Positions 42,101-52,578 of a stretch of DNA of 64,000 bases are shown one piece after another. Location: the NCBI GenBank assembly GCA_963784175.1, contig CAWAQJ010000015.1, forward strand, positions 1 through 64,000, given 5' to 3'. A program made the position numbers and the translations under genes. The notes under the pieces were generated by a model. It did no database searches, had not been told where the DNA came from, and saw only the letters and a program-made list of their open reading frames with translations. The stretch comes from JAIBJN01 sp963784175 (GTDB lineage: Bacteria; Actinomycetota; Thermoleophilia; Gaiellales; Gaiellaceae). Position 1 is the first letter of the stretch, and each line of letters begins with the position of its first letter.

Positions 42101-43972
42101 CTAGGTCACCCCCGCCTTCTCCTCGAGCGCGAAGTCCGCGCCGAGGTAGGCGTCGAGAACGGCAGGGTCGGCCTGCACCTGCGCGGGCGTTCCCTGGCAG
42201 ATCGTCTGCCCCCGCGCGAGCACGCACACCGGGTCGCAGAGGCCGAGGACGAGCGGCATGTTGTGCTCGACGATCAGGAACGTCGACCCCTGCCGGTTCA
42301 GCTCCTCGATCATCTCCTGCATGTGGGCGATCAGCGTCGGGTTGATGCCGCCCGCGGGCTCGTCGAGCATGATCAGCTTCGGGTCGAGCATGAGAATCTG
42401 CGCGAGCTCGACGAGCTTGCCCTGGCCGTAGGAGAGCTCGCCTGCCTCGCGCTCGGCGAACCGCTGCATGCCGACGAACTCGAGCAGCTCGTAGGCGCGC
42501 TCGGCCTCGGGGCCGCTGACGGCGTCGGCGCCGAGCCTGCGCCACGAGAAGGAACGCAGCGGCGCGACGACATTCTCGAGCACCGTCATCCGCCGAAACA
42601 GGCGAGTGATCTGAAAGGTGCGCCCGATGCCGCGGTGTGCGCGCCGGTACGGAGCGAACTGGTCGATGCGCTCGCCGTCGAACCAGATCTCCCCGTGGTC
42701 GAGCGGCATGGTGCCGTCGATCAGGTTGAAGAGCGTCGTCTTGCCGGACCCGTTCGGGCCGATGAGCGCCGTGATCGTCCCGCGCTCGACCGACAGATTC
42801 ACCCCGTCGACTGCCTTGACGCCGCCGAAGCGCTTCTCCACGCCCCTGACCTCGAGGATCGGCCCGGCCGGCGCCTCCGCCGCCTCCTCGGCCGCGCGCT
42901 CGACGACCCGCATCGGCTTGCGCTCGAAGCGCGCTCCGACCTCGGTGGCCTTCCCTGCCTCGCGGCGCCGTTTCAGGATGTCCCCGACGCTCGGGATGAT
43001 TCCCCGGGGCAGGAAGAGCACGACGGCCATGAGCAGCGCGCCGAAGAAGATCAGGCGCACGTTGGCGTCCCAGACGCCGTTCCCGAACCAGTCGTTGAAG
43101 TCGTTGTTCGTGATCTGGTTGACCGGCTCGAGGATGAACGCCCCGATCACGGGTCCCCAGATCGTCCCGCGCCCGCCCAGGAGGACGGCGAGGACGACGA
43201 ACACGCTGTAGACGATGTCGAACATGTTGCGTGGGTCGATGAAGCTCAGGTAGTAGGCGTAGACGCCGCCCGCGGCGCCGATCCAGACCGCGCTCGCGAT
43301 GTAGGCGAGCGCCTTGTAGATCGGCGTGTTCACGCCGACCGCGGCCGCCTTGTCTTCGTCCTCGCGGATGGCGATCAGGCCCATGCCGAACTTCGTTCGC
43401 CGGATCCACCAGGACATGGCGACGGAGATGAGCAGGAGCCCGAAGAAGATGTAGTAGAAGGGCAGGTTGCCCCACTCGCGCGGCCAGGTCGGGAGCGGAA
43501 GCGAGATCCCGCGGTTCCCGTACGTCAGCTCCGTCCAGTTCAGCACGACGAGCTGCATGACGAAGAGGAACGCGATCGTGAGGATCACGAACGAGTGCCC
43601 GCGCGTTCGCATGATGATCGGGCCGACCGCGGCGGCGAAGAGCCCCGCGACGACTGCCGAGATGGGGACGAAGTAGAACGGGTTCGCGGCCTGCCCTCCG
43701 AACGTGTCCGCCCCGAACACGCGCAGCGAGAGGATCGCCGTCGTGTACGCGCCGATGCCCAGGAAGACGGTCTGGCCGAGCGAGACGTAGCCCGCGAAGC
43801 CGGAGATGATGTTCCAGCCGCTCGCCATGATGGCCAGGAGCAGCGAGAGGATGATGATCGTCTGGTAGTACCGGTTGTCCGAGATGATCGGGAAGACGAG
43901 GATCGTGAGCAGGAGCGCGCCAATCGCGGCCTTGGCCGCGTGCCTGGACAGGAGCCCCGCCGCAGCCGTCAC
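42101..43972 (-). CDS. fused ABC permease-ATPase (LivM-LivG)
   Basis: A single 623-residue protein. Residues ~1-330 are a LivM permease with about nine helices (SGWNIISGFAGYVSLGQTVFLGIGAY is the LivM signature). A linker (VERAAEEAAEAPAGP) leads to a LivG ATPase (Walker A GPNGSGKTT, signature LSYGQGKLVE, Walker B LIMLDEPAGGINP). Permease and ATPase are normally separate. GTG 43972 overlaps livH by four bases. Confidence 0.92.
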   Translation of the reverse strand: MTAAAGLLSRHAAKAAIGALLLTILVFPIISDNRYYQTIIILSLLLAIMASGWNIISGFAGYVSLGQTVFLGIGAYTTAILSLRVFGADTFGGQAANPFYFVPISAVVAGLFAAAVGPIIMRTRGHSFVILTIAFLFVMQLVVLNWTELTYGNRGISLPLPTWPREWGNLPFYYIFFGLLLISVAMSWWIRRTKFGMGLIAIREDEDKAAAVGVNTPIYKALAYIASAVWIGAAGGVYAYYLSFIDPRNMFDIVYSVFVVLAVLLGGRGTIWGPVIGAFILEPVNQITNNDFNDWFGNGVWDANVRLIFFGALLMAVVLFLPRGIIPSVGDILKRRREAGKATEVGARFERKPMRVVERAAEEAAEAPAGPILEVRGVEKRFGGVKAVDGVNLSVERGTITALIGPNGSGKTTLFNLIDGTMPLDHGEIWFDGERIDQFAPYRRAHRGIGRTFQITRLFRRMTVLENVVAPLRSFSWRRLGADAVSGPEAERAYELLEFVGMQRFAEREAGELSYGQGKLVELAQILMLDPKLIMLDEPAGGINPTLIAHMQEMIEELNRQGSTFLIVEHNMPLVLGLCDPVCVLARGQTICQGTPAQVQADPAVLDAYLGADFALEEKAGVT

Positions 43973-44850
43973 AGCGCGACGTCCTCCCTGAGCTTCTGAC
44001 CCATGAGCCCCTGTGGGCGCACGAGCAGCACGACCATGATCACGGCCCACGGGACCATGGTCGCCCACTGGGGCGAGATATAGATCACCGTCATCGTCTC
44101 GGCGACTCCGAGCAGGAGCGCACCGACGATCGCCCCCGGCAGGCTCCCCATGCCGCCCAGGACGATGATCCCGAGCAGACGCGAGATCCACTGGTAATGG
44201 GAGCCCGGGAGGAACGGGTAGAGCACCGAGGCGATCGAGCCGCCGGCGCCGGCCGTGGCCACTCCCACTGCGAACGTGAGCGCCGCGACCGTGCTCGGGT
44301 TCACGCCCACGAGCCGCGCCGAGCTCATATTCGCCGACACGGCGCGGATCGCCCGGCCGAGCCAGGTGACCTTGAGGATCACGTAGAGGATCGCGAGGAC
44401 GCCGACGGCGATCGCGCAGCCGTAGACCTGGCCCTTGCGCAGGTAGATGTCCCCGATCCTGAAGGACTCGTCGAAGTACGACGGCGTCGCCCGGTGGAGC
44501 GTCGCGGTCCACACGATGCCCATGACGCCCTCGATGATCAGGGCGAGGCCGAAGGTCAGGATCACCGAGGTTGACGGCGGCTTCCCCTGGATCCACCGCA
44601 CGCTGGTCATGTAGATCACGTAGCCGATCAGGAACATCGCCGGCGTGGTCACGAGGACGCCCAGGAGCGGATCGAGCCCCGTCTCGTTCCACATCGCCCA
44701 CGTGATGAAGGCCGCCAGGATGATCAGGGCGCCCTGGGCGACGTTGATGACGTCCATGACGCCGAAGATCAGCGTCAGCCCCGAGGCGAGCAGTGCGTAG
44801 ACGCCTCCGAGGAGGAGGCCGAGAACGATTGTCTGGATGAGCTGCGTCAC
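43969..44850 (-). CDS. branched-chain amino-acid-type ABC permease (LivH)
   Basis: A 293-residue permease with eight or nine helices. The LivH opening LQTIVLGLLLGGVYALLASGLTLIFGVMDVINVAQGAL is clear, and the EAA-like GGMGSLPGAIVGALLLG loop is present (about residues 225-245). It is separated from livJ by a strong hairpin. Confidence 0.94.
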   Translation of the reverse strand: MTQLIQTIVLGLLLGGVYALLASGLTLIFGVMDVINVAQGALIILAAFITWAMWNETGLDPLLGVLVTTPAMFLIGYVIYMTSVRWIQGKPPSTSVILTFGLALIIEGVMGIVWTATLHRATPSYFDESFRIGDIYLRKGQVYGCAIAVGVLAILYVILKVTWLGRAIRAVSANMSSARLVGVNPSTVAALTFAVGVATAGAGGSIASVLYPFLPGSHYQWISRLLGIIVLGGMGSLPGAIVGALLLGVAETMTVIYISPQWATMVPWAVIMVVLLVRPQGLMGQKLREDVAL

Positions 44851-44871
44851 GATGCCGTCCCGAGATGGAGA

Positions 44872-44900
44872 CCGGCCGGGGACGGGGGTTCCCCGGCCGG
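44872..44900 (-). terminator. intergenic hairpin between livJ and livH
   Basis: CCGGCCGGGGA and TCCCCGGCCGG form an 11-bp stem with a 7-base loop. It sits just after livJ in the direction of transcription. A partial terminator or mRNA-stabilising hairpin here would give more binding protein than permease, as in many ABC operons. Confidence 0.6.
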
Positions 44901-44924
44901 CTCCGTTGGTGCTTCAGCTACGTG

Positions 44925-46202
44925 CTAGCCCCCAGACCACGGAGGCTTGGGGTTGACGATGGTGTCGGAGGTCGCGACGTCCTCCGGCAGCACGATCTCC
45001 TCGTCGCCGTTCTGCCACTGCGCGAGGAGGAACGCCTGCTCGGGAGCGCCGGTCTCGTCCCAGCTCAGCTCGCCGAGGATCGTTTCCACGGAGTTCTCGT
45101 GGAGCCAGTCCTTGAGCGCGGCCTGGTCGTCGATCGAGCCGACGGCCTCGACTGCGGCCTGCAGGACCTGCGCGGCCGCGAAGCCGTCCGCGGCATCCTC
45201 GGGCGGGTCCTCGTTGTTGTACTTGGCCCGGTAGGCCTCGAGGAACTCGGCGTTCCCCGGGGTCTCGGCGTCGACGTGGTAGCTGACCGCGAAGAAGATG
45301 CCCTCGGTGTTCTCGATCCCGATCGCGTCCGAGTACTGATCCGCGAACGACGGGGTCGAGGCCTGGAACATCTGCTGCGGGCTGTAACCCGCCGCGCTGA
45401 GCGCCGTGATCAGGTTGACGCCGTCCTGGAGACCGGCCGAGCCCTGTGCGATCAGGTCGGGCTTCTGGCCGGCGATCGCCGAGGCGATCGCGTCGAAGTT
45501 CACGGTCTCGGGCGGGTAGATCTCCGAGTAGACCGTCTCGACGCCGCCGGCCTCGAGCTGCTCCTGGATGCCCTCGGCGACGGGAGCGCCGAACGGGTCG
45601 TCGGCCGCGATGTAGCCGGCCGTCTTCGGCCGCTCGCCCTCGGGCAGGCTCAGGACCCACTCCGAGAAGAGATCGGCCTGGTGAGGCGCTGTCGCCTGCT
45701 GGGCGAAGAACAGATACTCGAACCCGCGGTTGAACATGTCAGGCGATCCGCCTGCCGGCTCGACGTAGACCATCTGCGCCCGCTCCGCCACGGCCGAGGC
45801 CGGGATGTTCAGGAGCGAGGAGAACGTGCCGAGGAGCAGGTCGACCTGGTCCTGGTCGATCAGCGCGTTGTAGTCGGTGACGACGAGGTTCTGGTCGGAC
45901 TGGTCGTCCTTGATGACCATCTCGACCGGGCGCCCGAGCAGGCCCCCGGAATCGTTGACCATCTCCATCCAGACCTCGTAGCCGCGCCGCGCGGCCTCGC
46001 CCGGCTCGGCGAAGTCGCCGGTCAGGGGCAGAGACGCGCCGATTCGGATCGGCTCGCCGCTGGCATCCCCACCGTCTTCGGTCGCGGCCGTGTCGCTGCC
46101 GCCGCCGCCCTCATCGTCGTCGTCATCGCCGCCGCAGCCAGCCGCGAGCATCAGCGCCAGCAGCACCGGCAGCAGCGCGAGGAGCCAAACGATCCTTCTC
46201 AT
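44925..46202 (-). CDS. ABC transporter substrate-binding lipoprotein (LivJ/LivK type)
   Basis: A 425-residue lipoprotein: signal peptide (residues 1-22) and lipobox ending LAAGC, followed by an Asp/Gly-rich linker. The periplasmic-binding type I domain starts GEPIRIGASLPLTGDFAEPGEAARRGYEVWMEMVN. It binds the transporter's substrate outside the membrane; Liv systems take up amino acids, amides, urea and aromatic acids. Start ATG 46202, preceded by GGAGGTGTC. Confidence 0.93.
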   Translation of the reverse strand: MRRIVWLLALLPVLLALMLAAGCGGDDDDDEGGGGSDTAATEDGGDASGEPIRIGASLPLTGDFAEPGEAARRGYEVWMEMVNDSGGLLGRPVEMVIKDDQSDQNLVVTDYNALIDQDQVDLLLGTFSSLLNIPASAVAERAQMVYVEPAGGSPDMFNRGFEYLFFAQQATAPHQADLFSEWVLSLPEGERPKTAGYIAADDPFGAPVAEGIQEQLEAGGVETVYSEIYPPETVNFDAIASAIAGQKPDLIAQGSAGLQDGVNLITALSAAGYSPQQMFQASTPSFADQYSDAIGIENTEGIFFAVSYHVDAETPGNAEFLEAYRAKYNNEDPPEDAADGFAAAQVLQAAVEAVGSIDDQAALKDWLHENSVETILGELSWDETGAPEQAFLLAQWQNGDEEIVLPEDVATSDTIVNPKPPWSGG

Positions 46203-46289
46203 CTAAGACACCTCCGTTGTCGCGGATACCGATTTCCGAGGCAACCCGCCCGCGGTGCGGCGACGCCTCCGCCCCCACGCGCTCCGCCC

Positions 46290-47519
46290 TCAGACGACAT
46301 GGATCTCGATCCCGAACTCGTTCAGCGGGACGACTCCGTCGTCGGTGACGTAGAGCGTGTTCTCGATGCACGCCGAGCCCACTCCGGGGACGAAGATCCC
46401 GGGCTCGACGTTCACGAAGCTCCCTGGGCGGAGCTCCGCAGTCTCCCCGCGCGCAACGACCGGGCGCGACGAGGTGGTGATGCCGGTGGTGTGTCCGAGA
46501 TAGACGTGATTGGAGTGATCGCCGTATCCGGCGTCGACGGCGACCTTGGTCGCCTTCTCCCAGAGGTCTCCGCCCCGAACCCCGGCCCGCGCCTCCGCGA
46601 GCATGACGTTGTACATCTCTGCGGCGACGTCGTAGATCGCGCGCTGCTCCGCTGTCGGTTCCCCGACGGAGATCGTGCGATCGGTGTCCGTGTAGTACCC
46701 GGCGTACGACGCGGACAGGTCGAGCCAGAACATCTGCCCCTCCTCCAGGCGGCGTGCCGAGAAGAGGAACGGCCGGACATTCGAGATGGCGTCGCTGAAC
46801 GAGCCGACGTTGATGTGCGTGGACATCCCGCTCCCGTGCAGGAACTCCGCGCCGAGCGAGGCCATGCTCTCCAGCGAGCGCAGGCACATCTCGTACTCGG
46901 GAACGCCTGCCGCAGCGGCCGCGACGGCCGCCGAGAGACCCGTGTCGGCGACCGACACGGTGCGGCGGATGTTCTCGGAGTCGTAGGCCGACGGCGAGCC
47001 GACGAGGTCCTGCCAGACGGGCGTCGCGTCCCCGAACCCGGCCTCGGGAAGGCTCTGCTCGAGGATGCCCGTGTACACCGCGGGCATCTCCGCGTCGAAG
47101 ACCCCGATGCTCGCGTTCGCGAGCCCCGCTCCCGAGACGGCGTCCCGGATCGCGGCGCGGAGCTCGTCTGCGAGCCACCGCCGCGCCGGATTCGGGTACG
47201 ACCGGACGTCCTCCACCCACGACATCCGGCGCGCCTCGTCGAGGTGCCACGGCTGGTCGACGAGGAGGACAGGGTCGCCGTCGAGTGGAACGAGGAACAG
47301 CGAGCTCGCCGTCGGAAAGACGTGGACGTAGCCCGCCAGGTAGCGGATCGGGTCGGAGTTCGCCCCGGCCGAGCCCCAGACGAGGAGGGCATCGAGCCCG
47401 TGCTGCTCCATGGCGGCGCGAGCCCGGGCGAGCCGGCCTTCCTGCTCTTCGCGCGGCGGCTTCGGCGCAAGCCCTCGTGACTTCTCGAGCTCAGCGCCAA
47501 CGTCGAACACTGTGGTCAC
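46290..47519 (-). CDS. M24-family metallohydrolase with complete metal site
   Basis: A 409-residue creatinase/prolidase-fold enzyme with all five canonical ligands: both aspartates in FWLDLSASYAGYYTDTDRT, His in YLGHTTGI, Glu in NVEPGIF and Glu in ACIENTLYV. This makes it the only one of the three M24 proteins in the island with a textbook site. It may hydrolyse an X-Pro or N-acyl bond. Starts GTG 47519. Confidence 0.9.
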   Translation of the reverse strand: MTTVFDVGAELEKSRGLAPKPPREEQEGRLARARAAMEQHGLDALLVWGSAGANSDPIRYLAGYVHVFPTASSLFLVPLDGDPVLLVDQPWHLDEARRMSWVEDVRSYPNPARRWLADELRAAIRDAVSGAGLANASIGVFDAEMPAVYTGILEQSLPEAGFGDATPVWQDLVGSPSAYDSENIRRTVSVADTGLSAAVAAAAAGVPEYEMCLRSLESMASLGAEFLHGSGMSTHINVGSFSDAISNVRPFLFSARRLEEGQMFWLDLSASYAGYYTDTDRTISVGEPTAEQRAIYDVAAEMYNVMLAEARAGVRGGDLWEKATKVAVDAGYGDHSNHVYLGHTTGITTSSRPVVARGETAELRPGSFVNVEPGIFVPGVGSACIENTLYVTDDGVVPLNEFGIEIHVV

Positions 47520-47543
47520 TCGCCTCCTCCAGGGTCGTAGTGG

Positions 47544-49037
<1,494 letters not shown>

Positions 49038-49046
49038 CGGCGGCTC

Positions 49047-50216
49047 CTAGTCCGCAAGGCCGGCGGGCTCCTCGATCAGGGCGGCGAGCTCGGACAGAAA
49101 TTGCGCCGCGCGGGCGCCGTCGATGACGCGGTGGTCGCAGGAGAGCGTGAGCGCCATCATCGGCCGCACGCCCGGGCTGCCGTCCACGGGAACGACGCGC
49201 TCGACGATCCGGCCGACTGCCAGGATGGCGGCCTGCGGGGCGTTGACGACCGCGTTGAAGGCGTCCACCCCGTACATACCGAGGTTGGAGATCGTGAACG
49301 TGCCGCGCTCCAGGTCATCGGGCCTGAGCGCGCCCTCACGCGCGCGGGAGACGACGTCCTCGCGGCGGGCGGCGATCTCGCCGAGCCCGAGCCGGTCGGC
49401 GCCGTGGACGACGGGCACGACGAGCCCGTCGTCGACCGCGACTGCGATCCCGACGTTCACCTCGTCGTTGAGGCGGATGCTCCCGTCGTCCCAGGCCGCG
49501 TTCGCCTGGGGATGCCGGGCCAGGGCCGCCGCGGTCGCACGCACGAGCAGATCCGTGACGCTGACATCGCGCCCGAGCCGGTCGCGAGCCACAGACCGCC
49601 AGCTGGAGAGCCTGCCGGCATCGACCTCTCGCAGAAGATAGAAGTGCGGCGCCGAGGCCCAGCTCTGGGCGGTTCGCTCGGCCATGATGCTCCAGATCCG
49701 TGACAGCGGCTGCGATCCGCCCTGGATGGTGGCTGCCGGCGCGGGAGCCGGCGAGGCGAGGATGTCGGCCGCAACGACGGCGCCTCCTGGGCCACTGCCC
49801 TCTCCGAGCGCATCCAGGTCGATCCCCTGCTCGGCCGCAAGGCGGCGCGCCTTCGGGGAGGCGAGGCGGCGGCGCGCGTCGCGCCTGGGAGCCTCGACGG
49901 TCGCGGCGGCCACGGGTGCCGCCGCCGCAGGCGCCTGCTCGGGCGCCGGGGACGATCCGTTCTCCGGCAGCGCCTCGCCGGGCGCCAGGATGACGGCGAC
50001 TGCCTCGCCGACCGGCACGTCGGCGCCCTCGGCAGCGCGAAGCCCGGCGAGGAGCCCGTCGGTGGGCGCCTCGATCTCGACGGTCACCTTGTCCGTCTCG
50101 ACCTCCATGAGCGGCTCGCCCTTCGCGACCTCGTCGCCCTCGGCCTTGAGCCACCGGAGCACCTTGCCGGTCTCCTGGGCCATTCCGAGGGCGGGCATGA
50201 TCACGTCGGTTGCCAA
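49047..50216 (-). CDS. 2-oxoacid dehydrogenase E2 (dihydrolipoyl acyltransferase)
   Basis: A 389-residue E2. Lipoyl domain with the lipoyl-lysine motif in EVETDKVTVEI (about residue 43), Ala/Pro linker, peripheral-subunit-binding domain (SPKARRLAAEQGIDLDALGEGSG), then the catalytic domain ending DHRVIDGARAAQFL, which contains the active His and Asp. The E1 subunits are encoded just upstream; no E3 is in the window. Confidence 0.93.
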   Translation of the reverse strand: MATDVIMPALGMAQETGKVLRWLKAEGDEVAKGEPLMEVETDKVTVEIEAPTDGLLAGLRAAEGADVPVGEAVAVILAPGEALPENGSSPAPEQAPAAAAPVAAATVEAPRRDARRRLASPKARRLAAEQGIDLDALGEGSGPGGAVVAADILASPAPAPAATIQGGSQPLSRIWSIMAERTAQSWASAPHFYLLREVDAGRLSSWRSVARDRLGRDVSVTDLLVRATAAALARHPQANAAWDDGSIRLNDEVNVGIAVAVDDGLVVPVVHGADRLGLGEIAARREDVVSRAREGALRPDDLERGTFTISNLGMYGVDAFNAVVNAPQAAILAVGRIVERVVPVDGSPGVRPMMALTLSCDHRVIDGARAAQFLSELAALIEEPAGLAD

Positions 50217-50219
50217 CGG

Positions 50220-51557
50220 CTAGGTCCCGAGCCCCTCGCCGTGCGCGCCGGCGACGACCCAGTCGAGCGTGCCTTCGCGGTTCTTGTGCGACTCGGTCTC
50301 GCGCGTCGTGGGCAGCGGCCCGCTGACCGTGTAGTGGCCGCCTCCGGCGACGAGAAGCTCCTCGGCCGGGAAGCGCGTGATGATCTCGCAGCCGTCCTCG
50401 GTGACGACGAGCTGCTCCTCGATGCGCGCGGCCGACCAGCCGTCCGACGCGGGCCAGAACGTCTCCAGCGCGAAGACCATGCCCGGCTCGATCGTCTCCG
50501 GATGATCGAACGAGACGAGGCGGCTGAAAATGGGCTTTTCCCAGATCGAGAGGCCGACCCCGTGCCCGTACTGGAGCGCGAAGGCGGCCTCCTCGTCCGG
50601 GAAGCCGAACTCTCCGGCCTCGGGCCAGATGGAGACGACGTCCGCCGTCGTCACACCGGGCTTGATGAGCGCGATCGCCTGGTCGAGGATGTCGCGGCAG
50701 TGCTTGTAGGCGTCGACCTGCGCGCGCGACGCGCTTCCGACGGCGAACGTGCGGTAGTAGCACGTGCGGTACCCGTTGAAGGCGTGGAGGATGTCGAAGT
50801 AGGCAGGGTCGCCGGGGCGCAGCATCCGGTCGGTGAAGACGTGCGGGTGCGGGCTGCAGCGCTCGCCCGAGATGGCGTTGACGCCCTCGACGTGCTCGGA
50901 GCCGAGCTCGAAGAGCACGCGGTTCACGAGCGCGACGCACTCGTTCTCGCGCATCCCCGGCTTCATGGCCCGGAAGAGCTCCTCGTAGGCCGCGTCGACC
51001 ATGGCGCAGGCCGTGTTCAGCAGCGTGATCTCGTCCTCCGTCTTGATCTTGCGGACGTCCTGCATCAGCGCCTGGCCGTCGACGACGCGGATCCCCTCGG
51101 CCTGGAGCGCCTCGAGGACGGGCAGCTCGATCACGTCGACGCCGAGCGGCTCGTCGAGCAGGCCGCGCTCCTCGAGCTCCACCCGGATCTTCCCCGCGAC
51201 CGACTCCGCGCGACCCTTGACCGAGCCCCTGAGCGTCGAGATCCCGGCGCGAGAGCGCTCCTCGCCGAGCCACGGGTTGTAGAGCTTGTGGTGGCGGGCG
51301 GCCGACCCGAAGTCCCACATGATCGGGTCGTCACCCTGCGGCAGGAGGCAGAAGCGGATGAGCTTGTCCATCGCCCACGTCCCGATGTGGGTTGCCGTGA
51401 TGTAGCGGATGTTGGCCATGTCGAAGCAGAGGAGCGCCCCCAGCTCGGACTGCGCAAGGCCTTCCTTCGCCCGCGCGAGCCGCTCGCGGCGCAGGCGGTC
51501 GAAGTCCACCCGCTGCTCCCAGTCGACTCCCATGGTTCCGAACGACTTCAGGCCCAT
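50220..51557 (-). CDS. M24-fold enzyme resembling DddP-type lyases/creatinases, one metal ligand altered
   Basis: A 445-residue protein starting at ATG 51557 (GGAAAGG upstream). The N-terminal ALLCFDMANIRYITATHIG...FRFCLLPQG segment resembles DddP (dimethylsulfoniopropionate lyase) and ectoine-hydrolase relatives. In the catalytic domain, Asp is present in FDILHAFNGYR, but the second Asp position is Cys (TCYYRT for SDxTRT). His in YGHGVG and the two Glu (ALETFW, RIEEQLVV) are kept. It probably cleaves a small charged substrate, not a peptide. Confidence 0.82.
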   Translation of the reverse strand: MGLKSFGTMGVDWEQRVDFDRLRRERLARAKEGLAQSELGALLCFDMANIRYITATHIGTWAMDKLIRFCLLPQGDDPIMWDFGSAARHHKLYNPWLGEERSRAGISTLRGSVKGRAESVAGKIRVELEERGLLDEPLGVDVIELPVLEALQAEGIRVVDGQALMQDVRKIKTEDEITLLNTACAMVDAAYEELFRAMKPGMRENECVALVNRVLFELGSEHVEGVNAISGERCSPHPHVFTDRMLRPGDPAYFDILHAFNGYRTCYYRTFAVGSASRAQVDAYKHCRDILDQAIALIKPGVTTADVVSIWPEAGEFGFPDEEAAFALQYGHGVGLSIWEKPIFSRLVSFDHPETIEPGMVFALETFWPASDGWSAARIEEQLVVTEDGCEIITRFPAEELLVAGGGHYTVSGPLPTTRETESHKNREGTLDWVVAGAHGEGLGT

Positions 51558-51558
51558 C

Positions 51559-52578
51559 TCATGCCTTTCCGACGAGTGACTTGGCGAGCTCGAAGACGCT
51601 CTCGGCGGTCGGCACCGTCTGGTCCTCGAGCACGGGCGAAAACGGAATCGGGACGTCCATCGCACCCGCGCGCGTCACCGGCGCGTCGAGGTGGAAGAAG
51701 GCGCCCTCGCCGATCACGGCGGCGATCTCGGCCGAGGCGCCGTAGCTCTGGTGGCCCTCGTCGAGGACGATCGCGTGACCGGTCTTGGCCGCCGAGCCGA
51801 CGATCGTCTCGCGGTCGAGCGGGACGAGTGTGCGCGGGTCGACGACCTCGGCGCTCACTCCCTCGCGGGCGAGCTCGTCGGCGGCCTCGAGCGCGACGTA
51901 GACCATCGAGCTCGTGGCCACGAGCGTCACGTCCTCGCCTTCACGCTTCACGTCGGCGACACCGAACGGCAGCGTGTACTCCTCCTCGGGCACCGGCCCC
52001 TTGGTCGCGAACATCATCTTGTCCTCGAATACGACGACGGGGCTGTCGTCTCGGATAGCTGACTTCAGGAGGCCCTTCGCGTCGTAGGGCGTCGCCGGCA
52101 TCGCGACCTTGAGCCCCGGGATGTGCGCCACCCACGCGTGGAGGCTCTGGCTGTGCTGGGCGGCGGAGCGCCGCGTCGCGCCGAGCGTGGTGCGCACCGT
52201 GAGCGGCGCCTTGAGGCGCCCACCCGACATGTAGTGCACCTTGGCGGCCTGGTTGACGACCTGGTCCATCACCAGGGTGAGGAAGTCCCCGAACATGATG
52301 TCGACGACCGGGCGCATGCCCGTCATGGAGGCGCCGAGCCCGATGCCCGTGATCCCGGCCTCCGAGATAGGCGAGTCGAGGACGCGCTGAGGGCCGAACT
52401 CCTCCACGAGGCCGGAGAGGACCTTGAAGGGCGTCCCGGCCTCGGCCACGTCCTCGCCGATGACGAAGACGGTCGGGTCGCGACGCAGCTCCTCCGCGAG
52501 GGCCTCGTTGACGGCCTGGGCAAGCGAGATCTCGCGTGCCCCGCTCGTCACCGGCTCCTCGACGCTAGGGATGGACAT
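51559..52578 (-). CDS. 2-oxoacid dehydrogenase E1 beta subunit
   Basis: A 339-residue transketolase-like E1 beta. Features: VFVIGEDVAEAGTPFKV (thiamine-binding side), DSPISEAGITGIGLGA, and VRTTLGATRRSAAQHSQSLHAWVAHIPGLKV. It is of the acetoin/pyruvate dehydrogenase AcoB type. ATG 52578 overlaps E1 alpha by 14 bases. Confidence 0.94.
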   Translation of the reverse strand: MSIPSVEEPVTSGAREISLAQAVNEALAEELRRDPTVFVIGEDVAEAGTPFKVLSGLVEEFGPQRVLDSPISEAGITGIGLGASMTGMRPVVDIMFGDFLTLVMDQVVNQAAKVHYMSGGRLKAPLTVRTTLGATRRSAAQHSQSLHAWVAHIPGLKVAMPATPYDAKGLLKSAIRDDSPVVVFEDKMMFATKGPVPEEEYTLPFGVADVKREGEDVTLVATSSMVYVALEAADELAREGVSAEVVDPRTLVPLDRETIVGSAAKTGHAIVLDEGHQSYGASAEIAAVIGEGAFFHLDAPVTRAGAMDVPIPFSPVLEDQTVPTAESVFELAKSLVGKA

